47,356 nucleotides of DNA from Calothrix sp. CSU_2_0 (GTDB taxonomy: Bacteria > Cyanobacteriota > Cyanobacteriia > Cyanobacteriales > Nostocaceae). Below the pieces are notes generated by a model. The model worked only from the letters and a program-made list of their open reading frames with translations, had not been told where the DNA came from and ran no database searches. The stretch is taken from positions 1-47,356 of the forward strand of contig JAAUPE010000044.1 in NCBI GenBank assembly GCA_012034595.1, read 5' to 3'. The position numbers and the translations under genes are program-made. This document shows positions 34,426 through 43,706 of this stretch, piece after piece; the stretch's first letter is position 1; every line of letters begins with the position of its first letter.

Positions 34426-34965
34426 CTAAATCCATTACAACGAGGAACTCACAGGCTGAAGCTGTAGACACAATATATAAACAACCGAGAGTTTATACAT
34501 TCGCAAAACTTTAAGTCAAGCTTTTATATTTATTCTATTTGCATCTGAAGCCATAATGCTGATTCGCCGACAACAAAATTAACTGTCTACTAATATTCCT
34601 ATATTTGACTGACATTCTAACTGTTTTCATGATTAAATTTTTATGAACATAATGCTCAAAGTATGAATTTTATGTATGCCTCAAAATTTCGATGATATTA
34701 CTGAAAGGGCTTGACAAAAAAATGTATTTATTAGTTAATTGAGAATAATTACTAATTAATTGACAAATAAAATAAGCAATACTGATAAAGAGTTGTCTTG
34801 TTTAGGTCATGCATATAGCAAAACACCGTTGTTTTTTTGGGAAGATACCCTGCCTAGAAAGGTTGAAATAAGTGATTAAATCCTGAGTTTTAGGAATCAC
34901 AGTCAATATCAGTCAATTTGAGAAATAAACCTAGTAAACAAGTTTTTCAGTTAAAGTAACTTGCA
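34426..34965. other. Intergenic region between divergent genes
   Basis: 540 AT-rich bases without a convincing gene. A TTGACA at 34711-34716 is followed, 18 bases on, by TTAATT, a possible weak promoter toward the glyoxalase-like and ABC genes. An AT-rich imperfect dyad (about 34731-34762) overlaps it and could be an operator. Both are guesses. Confidence 0.35.
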
Positions 34966-35694
34966 ATGACAACTCAATTACTACTTTCGACAAGTAATTC
35001 CTTGCTAGAAGTTGATAATATTTTTATATGTGTTGAAAGAATGCCCAAACCGGAATTCTTTCAGAAAGCGGGGTTAAATATCGCCGATACCCCCATGCAG
35101 CAGAAAGAACGAGGTACAGCTTCACAGATTATCTTTTTTGAAAATTTTTATGTTGAATTCATTTGGATTGAGGATGAAGTTGCTGCGGAAATTTATGCCG
35201 TTCGCACAGGGATAGATTTTGTGGGAAGATGTAACTGGCGACAAACTGGAGTATCTCCGTTCGGAATTGCGTTACGTCAAAAGCCTGATGCAACTAATTC
35301 AGCGAATGAAGATGAAGATGACATCTGGCAAAAGCAACCCCAAGCATCGGAAATTTTGTTAAGTTTTTCTAGCGATAATTTAGTTGCTCAAAATGAGCCT
35401 CTATGTTTTATGATTCCAGATGCGATCGCGCTACCAACATTATTAAAAAACTTTCCGAATTTCCAAGCTGAAATGGCTTCTCATGAGTTAGGAGTCAAGA
35501 GGATGACAGGGATTGAAGTGACTGCAACACTTACTAATCCTCTAACTCAACCGCTAGCAATGCTGGTGGAGAGTGGAGAGGTACAAATTGAACAAGGTCA
35601 TTTCCCTGCTATTCAATTAACTTTTGATAATCATGTCCAGAGAGAAATAATAAATGCCTGGGAAATCGGTATTCCAATGACATTAAAATATTAG
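34966..35694 (+). CDS. Glyoxalase-like (VOC-type) domain protein
   Basis: A 242-residue protein. Its first half resembles glyoxalase-like domains: VDNIFICVERMPKPEFFQKAG and ERGTASQIIFFENFYVEFIWIEDE. The second half (PLCFMIPDAIALPTLL, then KRMTGIEVTATLTNPL, then GEVQIEQGHFPAIQLTFDN) may be a second module. There are no clear metal ligands, so catalysis is uncertain. It lies 8 bases before the first ABC exporter gene and is probably co-transcribed with it. A binding, resistance or detoxification role near the exporters is possible. Confidence 0.65.
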   Translation: MTTQLLLSTSNSLLEVDNIFICVERMPKPEFFQKAGLNIADTPMQQKERGTASQIIFFENFYVEFIWIEDEVAAEIYAVRTGIDFVGRCNWRQTGVSPFGIALRQKPDATNSANEDEDDIWQKQPQASEILLSFSSDNLVAQNEPLCFMIPDAIALPTLLKNFPNFQAEMASHELGVKRMTGIEVTATLTNPLTQPLAMLVESGEVQIEQGHFPAIQLTFDNHVQREIINAWEIGIPMTLKY

Positions 35695-35702
35695 GTGTAA
35701 AT

Positions 35703-37388
35703 TTGGGCTTGCTAAGTCGTCAAATCTGGCTCCAATTTTGGCAAATTGTTCGTCCTTACTTGATTTCCCAGTCATTTCGAGGGACGATACAGATTTTGCT
35801 GCTAGTATTTTTTTCATTGGGAAGTAGTGCTTTTATTATTTTTGAAATTATTCAGAGAGGGGAAATAACTTCATCCTTAGCAACGCAAAATTTGGCTAGG
35901 TTTCAAAGAGCAATTTGGCTGTTTTGTAGCTTAATTATTTTTAATATTATTTGTACTTCTGGCAAAAACTATATCCAAGCTCAAATCAGTTTAAATTGGC
36001 GAAAATGGCTAACATCACAGTATTTACATCAATATTCCCATCACCAATCTTTTTATCATTTAGCTAACTACTCAGAAATTGACAATCCCGATCAACGCAT
36101 TGCCGAAGATATTAAAAATATCAGTCAAAGATTAATAGCTTTGTTGGTGATTTTATTAGATTCTCTAGTCCAATTAATTGGATTTGTCGGTGTTTTATGG
36201 TTAATTTCCCCCCTGCTGATGATTGTTCTGGTTAGTTATGCGATCGCAGGTACATTTTTAGCCACATTTGTATTTGGAAAGATATTAGTTGGGATTAATC
36301 TCGAACAAATCAAGCGGGAAGCTGATTTTCGCTACGGTTTAACCCGTATCCGTGACAATGCAGAAGCGATCGCATTTTACACAGGAGAAAGCCAAGAGTT
36401 AGAACAAAGTAAAGATAGGTTTAAGTGGCTATTTAGGACAATTAACCATCTAATTCGCTGGCAATTTAACTTAAATATCTTTCAAAATGGATATCAATAC
36501 CTGACTTTTATTTTACCTTTCATTATTTTAGCTCCACGCATTTTCTCCCGTGAATTAGAAATTGGTGCTATCACCCAATCTCAAGCAGCTTTTGAACGAG
36601 TTGGATTAGCTTTAGGATTAATTATTAATCAATTCAATCAATTGAGTGTACTAACTGCGGGAATAAATCGGTTAGTAGAACTGAAAAATGGATTCAAAAA
36701 AGTCGTAATTGCCCAAAACAATTCTCGAATTGAGTTTGTCGAGCGCTCTCACCTTCTTTTGAATCATTTAACACTATATCGACCACAAGAAAAATCTGTA
36801 CTAATTCAAGATTTATCGATTAATATTGTACCCAATCAATCTCTGATAATTATTGGTGAAAGTGGAGTCGGGAAAACAACTTTATTAAGAGCGATCGCAG
36901 GGCTTTGGCTAGATGGTAAAGGTAGAATTGAACGACCAGATTTAAAAGAGATGCTATTTTTACCACAGCGTCCATACATGATTTTGGGGACACTAAGACA
37001 ACAGTTAATTTATCCACATACAGAAATTAATACTAACAGCGAAAGCTTATTAAATGTTTTAGAAAAAGTAAATTTACCAAATTTAGCACAACGACATGGA
37101 GGTTTAGATGTTATTTTCGATTGGTCAAGGTTTTTATCATTAGGAGAGCAACAAAGATTAGCATTTGCTCGATTATTAATTAATCAGCCAAAATACGCAA
37201 TTTTAGATGAAGCAACTAGCGCATTAGACGAAGAAACCGCAATCAATTTATATCAACAATTACAAGCAACAGATATTACTTTTATTAGCGTAGCTCATCG
37301 CCGTGAATTATTTGATTATCACGAATTTGTTGTGGAACTACAAAAACAAGAATGGCAGTTTTATAAATTTTCTCATCATTCTCTGTAA
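35703..37388 (+). CDS. ABC exporter, membrane-ATPase half transporter (first of two)
   Basis: A 561-residue half transporter of the SbmA/BacA-ABCD-like class. The membrane domain covers residues about 1-330, with the EIDNPDQRIAEDI segment typical of this class. The ATPase has Walker A GESGVGKTTLL, signature LSLGEQQRLAFARLL, Walker B YAILDEAT and H-loop SVAHR. The only usable start is TTG (35703); no ATG lies nearby in frame. The next gene is a close paralogue, so the two probably form a heterodimer that exports the peptide or another product. Its position at the cluster edge supports this but does not prove it. Confidence 0.88.
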   Translation: MGLLSRQIWLQFWQIVRPYLISQSFRGTIQILLLVFFSLGSSAFIIFEIIQRGEITSSLATQNLARFQRAIWLFCSLIIFNIICTSGKNYIQAQISLNWRKWLTSQYLHQYSHHQSFYHLANYSEIDNPDQRIAEDIKNISQRLIALLVILLDSLVQLIGFVGVLWLISPLLMIVLVSYAIAGTFLATFVFGKILVGINLEQIKREADFRYGLTRIRDNAEAIAFYTGESQELEQSKDRFKWLFRTINHLIRWQFNLNIFQNGYQYLTFILPFIILAPRIFSRELEIGAITQSQAAFERVGLALGLIINQFNQLSVLTAGINRLVELKNGFKKVVIAQNNSRIEFVERSHLLLNHLTLYRPQEKSVLIQDLSINIVPNQSLIIIGESGVGKTTLLRAIAGLWLDGKGRIERPDLKEMLFLPQRPYMILGTLRQQLIYPHTEINTNSESLLNVLEKVNLPNLAQRHGGLDVIFDWSRFLSLGEQQRLAFARLLINQPKYAILDEATSALDEETAINLYQQLQATDITFISVAHRRELFDYHEFVVELQKQEWQFYKFSHHSL

Positions 37389-37406
37389 GTATTAGCCTAT
37401 AACTAT

Positions 37407-37429
37407 AAAGCAAGATGTCGTTGCTTTTT
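37407..37429 (+). terminator. Hairpin with T-run between the two ABC genes
   Basis: AAAGCAA (37407-37413) and TTGCTTT (37421-37427) form a perfect 7-bp stem with a 7-base loop and two more T. It is weak and GC-poor, and lies directly before the start codon of the second ABC gene, so it may attenuate rather than end transcription. Confidence 0.4.
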
Positions 37430-37471
37430 AAGTATGTTTTATAATTTTGATCGTCGTATCCTACATCAATT

Positions 37472-39115
37472 TTGGCAAATTGGAAAATTTACTGGTTTTC
37501 ATCAGAAAAACAGCAAGCGATCGCACTATTTATCCTATTACTATTTATCTCATTTTTTAGCACTGGTTTACTTGTTGCTGTCAGTGTGTTTTTGGGAGAA
37601 TTAGAATCTTCTCTAGCAGCATTAGACCAAAATAGATTTTTTCAAGCTATCGGTATATTTGTAGTAATCTTGCTAATCGGAATTCCAATTGTTTCTCTGA
37701 AGGTTTATTTGCAAGGAAAAATCAGTTTATTTTGGCGAAGATACTTAACAAATCATTTTATTGATCGATATTTATCCGCACGAAATTTTTATTATTTGAC
37801 TGCTAACACAGAAATAGATAATCCTGACCAAAGAATTAGCGAAGATATCCAAAATTTTACTCAAGAAAGCTTGTATTTTCTCATTGTCTTTTGGGATGCC
37901 ATCTTACAGTTAATTGCATTTTCGGGAATTTTATGGAGGATTTATCCACCTTTGATGGTATTTTTAATAATTTACGCGATCGCAGGTACAATTTTGACGA
38001 CAACTGTCTTTGGAAAAGTGTTAGTAAATATTAACCAGGAACAACTAAAACGAGAAGCAGATTTTCGCTATGGATTGATTCGGATGCGAGATAATTCGGA
38101 AGCGATCGCATTTTATCAAGGTGAAACTGCCGAGTCTCAAGAACTGTGGCAAAGATTTTTGCGTGTATTTAGTAATTATTTTCGCTTAATTCGCTGGCAA
38201 TTGGGTTTAGATGTATTTCAAAATAGCTATAGATATATCACTTTTCTATTACCGACATTTATTTTAGCACCACGAATTCTCACAGGAGAATTAGAAATTG
38301 GTGTATCCGCACAAGCTGGTGTCTCTTTTCAAAGTATCTTGATTTCTCTGGGTTTAATTGTTAGTCAATTTGAACAAATCAGCGCTTTGGCAGCAGCAGT
38401 AACTCGTCTTGATGAATTACAAGATACTATTCTAGACTTGAAAAATCAAGGCAATAACCAATCAGTAAATACTCTAAATCGAGTTGAAGAATCATATATT
38501 AGTTTTGATAATGTCACCCTGCAAACTCCTGATTCTCAAAGGTTAATTGTCGAGAACTTATCTTTCACTCTCAATCAAGGAGAATCACTACTAATTATTG
38601 GCAAAAGTGGTGTAGGTAAGACTTCCTTATTACGTGCGATCGCAGGATTATGGTATTCAGGTTCGGGAAAAATTACTTGTCCTCATACATCTCGTCTCCT
38701 ATTTTTACCCCAACGTCCTTATATGACTTTGGGTAGTTTACAGCAACAATTACTCTATCCAAATTTAAATCATGAAGTTACAGAAAGTCAATTATTAGAA
38801 ATCTTGCAAAAAGTTAATTTACTTAGTTTAATCGAGAAAGGAATCACATTAGATACAATCGAAGATTGGGGACGTATATTGTCAGTAGGAGAACAACAAA
38901 GACTAGCCTTTGCCAGGTTGATTTTACATGCTCCTGAGTACGCTATTCTTGATGAAGCAACCAGCGCTCTTGATGAAGCAAATCAAAGCAAAATGTACAG
39001 TTTATTGCAACAAACTAATATTAACTATATTAGTGTTGGACATCGTTCATCATTACGAGAATTTCATCAGAGAATATTAGAATTACAAAGTATGGGTAGT
39101 TTCTTATTGAACTGA
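37472..39115 (+). CDS. ABC exporter, membrane-ATPase half transporter (second of two)
   Basis: A close paralogue of the preceding gene: EIDNPDQRISEDI, Walker A GKSGVGKTSLL, signature LSVGEQQRLAFARLI, Walker B YAILDEAT and SVGHR. As read it must start at TTG 37472, but ATG 37434 in another frame encodes MFYNFDRRILHQFWQIGKF, which aligns with the start of the first transporter (RQIWLQFWQIV). One extra T in the TTT near 37489 joins the two and gives 560 residues, almost the length of its partner (561). I therefore take 37434-39115 as the true gene. It probably pairs with the first half transporter. Confidence 0.88.
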   Translation: MANWKIYWFSSEKQQAIALFILLLFISFFSTGLLVAVSVFLGELESSLAALDQNRFFQAIGIFVVILLIGIPIVSLKVYLQGKISLFWRRYLTNHFIDRYLSARNFYYLTANTEIDNPDQRISEDIQNFTQESLYFLIVFWDAILQLIAFSGILWRIYPPLMVFLIIYAIAGTILTTTVFGKVLVNINQEQLKREADFRYGLIRMRDNSEAIAFYQGETAESQELWQRFLRVFSNYFRLIRWQLGLDVFQNSYRYITFLLPTFILAPRILTGELEIGVSAQAGVSFQSILISLGLIVSQFEQISALAAAVTRLDELQDTILDLKNQGNNQSVNTLNRVEESYISFDNVTLQTPDSQRLIVENLSFTLNQGESLLIIGKSGVGKTSLLRAIAGLWYSGSGKITCPHTSRLLFLPQRPYMTLGSLQQQLLYPNLNHEVTESQLLEILQKVNLLSLIEKGITLDTIEDWGRILSVGEQQRLAFARLILHAPEYAILDEATSALDEANQSKMYSLLQQTNINYISVGHRSSLREFHQRILELQSMGSFLLN

Positions 39116-39385
39116 ACTATAATCTGAGCGGTTAGCTGTACTCTACGAGAAGGAACCTACCCTATAGCCAAAAGCTAATTAAAAAATGACTAATGGCTTT
39201 TTGAGAACTATAATTTTTAACCGTTCTTAGTATATTATCCCTAAACTAATAGCTTGTAGGTTGAGTTTTGATATTATGAAACATAAATTTGATTAGCTTT
39301 GTCGGTTGTGTGGAACGCAGTGTAACCCAACTTTAATTAGATAATAATGTTAGGTTTAGTGAAACTTATTAAAATTAACTTATTT

Positions 39386-40432
39386 TCACACTAAAACTAA
39401 TTGTTGTTGTAATTGACTAACAAATGGTAAACTTGCCATCACCAAATCATAATCTTGAACGAAATCAATTAAACAAGCAATTTCATCTATTCCAGCATTG
39501 CGAATTTGCTCAACAAAAGGACGACAGCTTTCAGGAGTACCAATTAAAGAACGTCCCTTCATAAATCCTTCGACACCAAACTCTAATAAACTATCAATAT
39601 CATCTTCCGAAAAATCTTTCAAACTTACATTCAAACCCATCCCTTTCGCTAAATTTTCCAACAAATCATAATGATTTTTCAAATAGTTACAAAAAGGTTC
39701 TTTAACCTTCCGCTTCACATCGTTAATATCATCCCCCAGGAAAGTATGCGTCATTAATGCGACTTTTCCTGATTTGGGTTCATGTCCATATTTCACCAAA
39801 GCATTCCGGTAAAGTTTAATTTTCGGAGCAATATCATCTAAGCTTCCCCCCAACAAAGAAGTTAAAACATTTGCTCCCAGTTTTCCTGCTTCCACAAAAG
39901 TCTCAGAAGACTGACAAGTAATCCAAATTGGTAGTTCTTTTTGAACAGGCTTAGGAAGTGTTTTTACGGAGAAAGTTTTACCACTGACATCTTGCCGTTC
40001 CACAACTTCACCTCGCCAGAGTTGTCGCATTACCTCCAAATCTCTCCACATCACAGCTTTCCGATTGACGTGGGGTTCCCGTGCCAAAACAAAATCATCC
40101 ACCGTCCAACCAGAAGCAATAGCGATCGCAACTCTTCCATGTGACAAATTATCCACCACAGCCCAATCTTCGGTTGCACGAATCGGGTCATGTAAAGGCA
40201 TAACAAAACTACCTGCACGTAATTGTACCCGCTCCGTAATCATTGCGATCGCAGCGCTAGTAAGTGCAGGGTTAGGATAAAGTCCACCAAATGCATGAAA
40301 ATGTCTTTCAGGTGTCCAAACTGCTGTAAAACCGTTTTTATCAGCAAATTTAGCACTATCAATTAGAAGTTTGTATATGTTCGAGTCAGCGACTGAACCA
40401 TCACCATCAAAATAAAACAGACTGAAATCCAT
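39386..40432 (-). CDS. Luciferase-like monooxygenase of natural-product type
   Basis: A 348-residue flavin-dependent luciferase-like monooxygenase. It has MDFSLFYF at the start, AVWTPERHFHAFGGLYPNPA, VVDNLSHGRVAIAIASGW and a C-terminal GTPESC segment. This is the subgroup often embedded in or beside NRPS/PKS enzymes, where it oxidises carrier-bound intermediates with reduced FMN. Here it is a separate protein on the minus strand, just past the exporters and convergent with them. It may hydroxylate the polyketide or beta-amino acid part. Substrate is unknown. Confidence 0.9.
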   Translation of the reverse strand: MDFSLFYFDGDGSVADSNIYKLLIDSAKFADKNGFTAVWTPERHFHAFGGLYPNPALTSAAIAMITERVQLRAGSFVMPLHDPIRATEDWAVVDNLSHGRVAIAIASGWTVDDFVLAREPHVNRKAVMWRDLEVMRQLWRGEVVERQDVSGKTFSVKTLPKPVQKELPIWITCQSSETFVEAGKLGANVLTSLLGGSLDDIAPKIKLYRNALVKYGHEPKSGKVALMTHTFLGDDINDVKRKVKEPFCNYLKNHYDLLENLAKGMGLNVSLKDFSEDDIDSLLEFGVEGFMKGRSLIGTPESCRPFVEQIRNAGIDEIACLIDFVQDYDLVMASLPFVSQLQQQLVLV

Positions 40433-40473
40433 AATTTTTGTTATTTCATATTTAAGTCATCATTTCCAGAAAT

Positions 40474-40503
40474 GTAGAGACGCGATATATCACGTCTCTC
40501 TAC
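40474..40503. repeat. GTAGAGACG hairpin element
   Basis: GTAGAGACG and CGTCTCTCTAC flank CGATATATCA and form an imperfect hairpin upstream of the luciferase-like gene. The same element in another form is inserted in the Ala A domain at 7304-7333. Confidence 0.8.
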
Positions 40504-40529
40504 AATCAATTTATGGCAATTTGTAGCTG

Positions 40530-40551
40530 TACGGTCGAATATTATACCGTA
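40530..40551 (-). terminator. Short hairpin at the end of the giant RTX gene
   Basis: TACGGT (40530-40535) and ACCGTA (40546-40551) form a 6-bp stem that overlaps the stop codon at 40542. No clear T-run follows, so function is uncertain. Confidence 0.35.
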
Positions 40552-43500
40552 GTAAACACAGATGAATTCAAGCTACTTGCTTGAACATACTTGAACACAG
40601 CCAGTGTTTCATCACCAGCTTTGATTGTAGTATCCAATCCAGTTTGAGTTAGGGTTAATTGGTTATAGCTCAAACCACTACCCAAACTAACACGCTGACC
40701 TAACTCGGTTTGGAAGTTGTAAAGAGTATCTACACCTGCTCCTTTACCTAGAACAATGGTATCTTTACCACCATTGATGTAAATGATGTCATTTCCAACA
40801 CCACCATTAATCAAATCGTCTCCCGAACCACTGTATATAATATCATCACCAGCACCACCTAGTAAGGTATCACTGCCACCATTTCCATACAGTGTATCAT
40901 TGCCATCACCACCATCAAGTAAGTCATTACCGAAAGCAGCATACAATGTATCGTTTCCTGCTTTGCCATACAATTTGTCATTGCCACCATTCCCAAATAA
41001 CTGGTCTTCATTCACTGTTCCAATTAAGGTATTGTCACCTGCATCACCATAAGGATTGGTAGGTGTTGGTTCGGCTACACTTGCCGGATTCAGGTTAAAA
41101 GTGACACTATACTTACCAGATTCAATCCCAGAATCAGGGAACACCCAACCGGAACCACTACCAACAACATTGGGGTCATAGTAATCGTTACCAATTTGAC
41201 TAACTCCAACATAGTAAGTACCAGCTTTATCGGCAGTGAATTCTAAGTAAGGGTCGTTAAAAGAAGAGAATACCTCATCTGGTGCTGCTTGGAAATCATC
41301 GAAGTCGGTTTTCGCAACTTCCTTTCCTTCCGCATCAAATACCCGCAATTGGGAATACAGTAACTTGGAGTCAATTTTCGCAGCATCAACATTGATAGAA
41401 AACTTATCTCCAGCTTTCAATTCGACTTTGTAAAGGTCTACATCTTCAGTACCATCAACTTGAATAGCGCTATCATCTTCACCAACACTATACTCAGCGA
41501 TTTCACCATCAAAAGTGACTTTAGTATTATTTGCTGCTAAACCAGTTGCGATCGCAGTTGCTAAAGTATCGTTTGATTCTTCTGTGGATGTAGGTGCTAG
41601 TTCTGGGGAATCAACCAGTGTGAAACTAGTTGTATTCGCTTCAGGATTAACTTGATACCCACTACCTGGTACTATTTCGTAGGTAATGGTTTCCACACCT
41701 TCCGCGAGATCATCTTGTGCGATCGCAGCACTCAAAGTTGCTTCTTTTGCGGTAATCTTCAGGGTAAAGGTTTTATCTGCTTGGGAAATATCTACCAGTT
41801 CTGCCCCTTCTAACTTAATACTTCCTGGGTCTAAGTCTTCCTCTAAGTTGTTAGTTTTGACTGTGACAATCACACCTTCTTTGGGTGGAGTCGCACTCAA
41901 ACTAAACTTCAGCGTACCTACGGTTTCCTCGGTTTCAATTAGTGCTGTTGACTCAGTACTAAGGCTAACGAGAATCTGAGAATCAGGAGTGTCTTTAATC
42001 GTAACAGCAACCGAACTCTTGGCTGGGTTGACAGTGTAACCCGCTCCCGGTTTCACCTCAAAGTTAAATTCTTCGATTCCTTCGACAATATCGACGCTAT
42101 TAAACACAGGTAGGGTGATTGTCGCGGTTTGTGACAATACCTGAAAGTAGAAACCACTTACCGCACCATCGGCAACGGGTACACCACCAGTAAACTCTGC
42201 CTTAAAGATGCTGAACTCATTTAAAGCATCTTGGGCATTCCCACTGATGTAAACTTGTACACCTTCGGCTGGAGGTGGCTCACTTAGAGAAATCTTAATG
42301 GTGGTGGCAGTTTCTTGCGATTCAATTAATTCAGTCTTGCTAAATTCTAAGCTAACTTCTGGAGTCACTTTTGGTGCTGGAACTTGGTCTACAGTGTCGT
42401 AAAAAGTGACAGTAGAACTACTAGCAGCTTCACTAACTTGGTAGCTAATACTTTCAACTAGAGTAAACGTAGCTTTTTCTGCTCCGTTGGTTTCCGCTTC
42501 TTCTCGATTTGTGGGGTTTAGGGTAATAGTAGCAAATGATTCTTTCAGCTTAAATTTAAAGCCGATCGCTTCACCCGCTTCATTGTACACAGCATTCAGG
42601 AACTCACCACCACGACTAAAGGGTTTGCTATTCAGATTCCCACCATAAGGAACAGTGTAATCTTCCTCACCAACACCACCAAAGTAGTTGGTCAACACGA
42701 TATCGCTGCTAACAAAAATGTCAATGCCATCTTTGGGAACTTCCCCACTGGCAACTAGCACTAAATTTAAAGCTGTTCCCGCATCTTCAGGTGCAGTTTC
42801 TACTAAACCTGGTGATAATATGTTGAAGCCAAGAGTATCAAAGTCACTGCCGTAAGTGCCTGTTACCGTTTGTAAGAAGATAGTCGGACCTTCACTATTC
42901 CCTGCTGGAATTTCTGTAGCTTTTGCAGTAAATGCATCTGGGTCATTGAGACTAACATTGAGGGTATATTTACCAGTTCCGTATTCATCTGGATCGGTGC
43001 TGCTATTACCATTACCACTCGCAGGCTTCGACGGATCGTACTTATCGTTGTTGTATAAGCTTGCACCAATATAGTAAGTACCATCACCAGGAGCGGTAAA
43101 TTCAATGTAGGAATTGAATCCAGCATCAAAGACTTCATCAGGAGCAGTTCCGTCATCGTTGCTGGCTAGTTCTTTACCATCAGCATCAAATACCCGTAAC
43201 CAAGTATCTACTTTTCTACCAGGTTCAAACTGGTTAGAGTCAGTATCAATCTTAATTGTGTCACCAGCTTTGAGTTCAACTTTGTAGAAATCCACATCTT
43301 CGGAATTATCTACGTAAATCAAACCCTTATCAGTCAAGTAGCTGTTATCAAACTCAAAATCGAGGGTACTGTTGATACTAAATTTGGGATAAGCAGAACT
43401 TAACTTCGTGTCGAATGCTTTATCAATAGTATCGTTCGGTTCGCTCACTTCACTCAGAGGTGGGGCAAACTCAGGTACATCGACAATTGTAAATTTACCA

Positions 43501-43706
43501 GAATTAGTAGTCCGATCAATTTGGTATTCTGTACCTGGTTGTAAGCTAAATAAAGCTTGCTCAACTAACTCCGATTTCCCATCTGCCTTCACAGGTAACT
43601 TGATGGTGGCATCTTTGGCTGTGATATTAAAATCAAAACCACCATTACGTACTGCAACAATTTTTCCACCTTCAACTACAATCCCATCTAAGTTAAACTC
43701 ACTCAA
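40542..43706 (-). CDS. Giant Calx-beta/RTX protein, part b: Calx-beta, PPC and RTX domains
   Basis: C-terminal 1054 residues of a 1901-residue protein whose N-terminal part is at 43703-46246; its apparent TTG start is the frameshift joint, not a real start. In order it has the end of one Calx-beta domain, a PPC-type domain (SEPNDTIDKA to KYTLNVSLND), three further Calx-beta-like domains (LSEPPPAEG, LSATPPKEG), a second PPC-type domain (ESNDTLATAIA to SGKYSVTFNLN), and a short PT linker. RTX nonapeptides follow (GNGGNDKLYG, GGDGNDTLYG and similar, binding Ca2+), then a tail ending YVQASSLNSSVFTTV. RTX tails of this type are secreted by type I systems. The tail is almost the same as that of the right-edge gene. 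Confidence 0.9.
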   Translation of the reverse strand: MSEFNLDGIVVEGGKIVAVRNGGFDFNITAKDATIKLPVKADGKSELVEQALFSLQPGTEYQIDRTTNSGKFTIVDVPEFAPPLSEVSEPNDTIDKAFDTKLSSAYPKFSINSTLDFEFDNSYLTDKGLIYVDNSEDVDFYKVELKAGDTIKIDTDSNQFEPGRKVDTWLRVFDADGKELASNDDGTAPDEVFDAGFNSYIEFTAPGDGTYYIGASLYNNDKYDPSKPASGNGNSSTDPDEYGTGKYTLNVSLNDPDAFTAKATEIPAGNSEGPTIFLQTVTGTYGSDFDTLGFNILSPGLVETAPEDAGTALNLVLVASGEVPKDGIDIFVSSDIVLTNYFGGVGEEDYTVPYGGNLNSKPFSRGGEFLNAVYNEAGEAIGFKFKLKESFATITLNPTNREEAETNGAEKATFTLVESISYQVSEAASSSTVTFYDTVDQVPAPKVTPEVSLEFSKTELIESQETATTIKISLSEPPPAEGVQVYISGNAQDALNEFSIFKAEFTGGVPVADGAVSGFYFQVLSQTATITLPVFNSVDIVEGIEEFNFEVKPGAGYTVNPAKSSVAVTIKDTPDSQILVSLSTESTALIETEETVGTLKFSLSATPPKEGVIVTVKTNNLEEDLDPGSIKLEGAELVDISQADKTFTLKITAKEATLSAAIAQDDLAEGVETITYEIVPGSGYQVNPEANTTSFTLVDSPELAPTSTEESNDTLATAIATGLAANNTKVTFDGEIAEYSVGEDDSAIQVDGTEDVDLYKVELKAGDKFSINVDAAKIDSKLLYSQLRVFDAEGKEVAKTDFDDFQAAPDEVFSSFNDPYLEFTADKAGTYYVGVSQIGNDYYDPNVVGSGSGWVFPDSGIESGKYSVTFNLNPASVAEPTPTNPYGDAGDNTLIGTVNEDQLFGNGGNDKLYGKAGNDTLYAAFGNDLLDGGDGNDTLYGNGGSDTLLGGAGDDIIYSGSGDDLINGGVGNDIIYINGGKDTIVLGKGAGVDTLYNFQTELGQRVSLGSGLSYNQLTLTQTGLDTTIKAGDETLAVFKYVQASSLNSSVFTTV

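Noticed and set aside
39116-39385. Terminator between the convergent ABC and luciferase-like genes
   Set aside because: AGCC/GGCT arms with a T-run near 39168-39206 leave a loop of more than 20 bases and a 4-bp stem, too weak to call.
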